From: Zeimonas arvi
GTDB lineage: Bacteria; Pseudomonadota; Gammaproteobacteria; Burkholderiales; Burkholderiaceae_E
DNA length: 64,000 bases
NCBI RefSeq assembly: GCF_008039575.1
Contig: NZ_VDUY01000002.1
Span: 1-64,000, forward strand
Direction: 5' to 3'
Made by a program: the position numbers and the translations under genes. Positions 63,463 through 64,000 of the stretch are shown one piece after another (position 1 is the first letter of the stretch; the number at the start of each line of letters is the position of its first letter). The notes under the pieces were generated by a model. It was not told the DNA's origin and did no database searches. It saw nothing but the letters and a program-made list of their open reading frames with translations.

Positions 63463-64000
63463 AGTTGAGCGTGAGCTGGGCATTGCGCGCGTCGCCCTTG
63501 TACAGGAAGGCTCCCGAGCGATAGCCGGCCAGGTAGTAGTCGCGGTCGGTCACGTTGCCCACGTTGAGCCGAAGGTCCATGTTCCGGTTCACCCGGTAGC
63601 TGGCGAACAGGTTGAAGACTGTGTACGAGGGAATCGGCTGGCTGTACTCGCCACTGGCGGTGTAGCCTGGCGCCGAATCCGGCTGGCCGGCGAACTTCTC
63701 GCTCTCGTACTTCGCGCCGACGCCGAAGGCGAACTTGCCCGTGGCCTGGTACCGGAGCTGTGCGTAGGCGCTCTGATCCGCGAAGTTGCTCAGCGTCTTG
63801 CCGATGTTGGCCGCCACGTTGGACTCCAGCACCTCGGCCCGCATCAGCGCGAGGCCGCCCTGGGCGGTGAGCCGGTCGGTCAGTTTGCCGACCAGCCCGA
63901 ACTCGATGCCCCGCACCCGGTTCTTGCCGGTGTTCAGCGCGCCTACCGAGGAGTAGCCGGTGCTGTTGGGCGCCTGCTCCATCACGTCGTGCTTGGTGAT
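63452..64000 (-). CDS. TonB-dependent siderophore receptor, C-terminal part only
   Basis: 182 aa up to the window edge; the N-terminal plug and most of the barrel lie beyond. It has barrel strands and the terminal RVNRNMDLRLNVGNVTDRDYYLAGYR, ending [11 protein letters not shown] with the C-terminal Phe that outer-membrane barrels need. The GIEFGLVGKLTDRL and YTVFNLFASYRV strands fit ferrichrome/catecholate receptors (Fiu/FhuE-like). It heads the operon with the oxidase and PiuC genes. Confidence 0.9.
   Translation of the reverse strand: MTKHDVMEQAPNSTGYSSVGALNTGKNRVRGIEFGLVGKLTDRLTAQGGLALMRAEVLESNVAANIGKTLSNFADQSAYAQLRYQATGKFAFGVGAKYESEKFAGQPDSAPGYTASGEYSQPIPSYTVFNLFASYRVNRNMDLRLNVGNVTDRDYYLAGYRSGAFLYKGDARNAQLTLNYDF

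Noticed and set aside
1-64000. CRISPR arrays or rRNA genes
   Set aside because: No regularly spaced direct repeats of CRISPR type and no rRNA-like conserved segments were seen.

Overview
The window reads as chromosome of a high-GC betaproteobacterium, most likely order Burkholderiales. This rests on the conserved run cysS - DUF6352 - HhH-GPD glycosylase - accA - tilS - (SIMPL) - lysC - tRNA-Ser, on the strong G/C third-position bias, and on single-copy core genes (cysE, lpxH, suhB, trmJ) that resemble that order. The species cannot be named from the sequence alone.

Region 1 (1 to about 19.5 kb) is a mobile or island segment. From left to right it holds a recombinase-site-like inverted repeat and a putative HTH protein. 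Next is a compact four-gene plus-strand cluster (1588-4568): a NYN/OST-HTH RNase-like protein, a small coiled-coil protein, a putative PD-(D/E)XK protein with a hydrophobic C-terminus, and a coiled-coil protein with two zinc ribbons. This cluster is my best candidate for an undescribed (possibly defence) system. Then come an SRAP/YedK-type DNA-crosslink protein with a Cys-rich partner, an AT-richer orphan membrane protein, and an AbiJ-like HEPN protein. A minus-strand type I restriction-modification locus follows (hsdM-hsdS-X-hsdR) with an unknown gene X between hsdS and hsdR. Last is a plus-strand module of two small membrane proteins, an ArdC-type antirestriction metalloprotein, a RadC/JAB protein, a Sak-type annealing protein and a YqaJ exonuclease, as found in conjugative or phage-like elements.

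Region 2 (19.7-32 kb) is ordinary chromosome: a lipoprotein, a methyltransferase facing a LuxR regulator, two glutathione transferases, a NUDIX/MBL pair, suhB, trmJ, a PrpF-like isomerase, cysE, lpxH, a periplasmic cyclophilin and a TPR protein. Region 3 (32-40.1 kb) is the core run from cysS to tRNA-Ser. Region 4 (40.2-43 kb) carries a LysR regulator and two TauE/SafE exporters, with tRNA-3'-end-like scraps on both sides of the first pair.

Region 5 (43-55 kb) has a NarL-type two-component pair, a large orphan lipoprotein, nitronate monooxygenase, pirin, azoR with a divergent LysR regulator, an MlaE/MlaD lipid-transport operon that lacks an ATPase gene, and a YbaK-type deacylase. Region 6 (55-64 kb) has a minus-strand garD-containing operon whose first gene, a Tat-exported aldo/keto reductase, is frameshifted. 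It also has an ECF sigma / anti-sigma / periplasmic sensor operon with a promoter duplicated 1.6 kb downstream, and the end of an iron-uptake operon (TonB receptor, alpha-hydroxy-acid oxidase, PiuC-type hydroxylase) that runs off the right edge.
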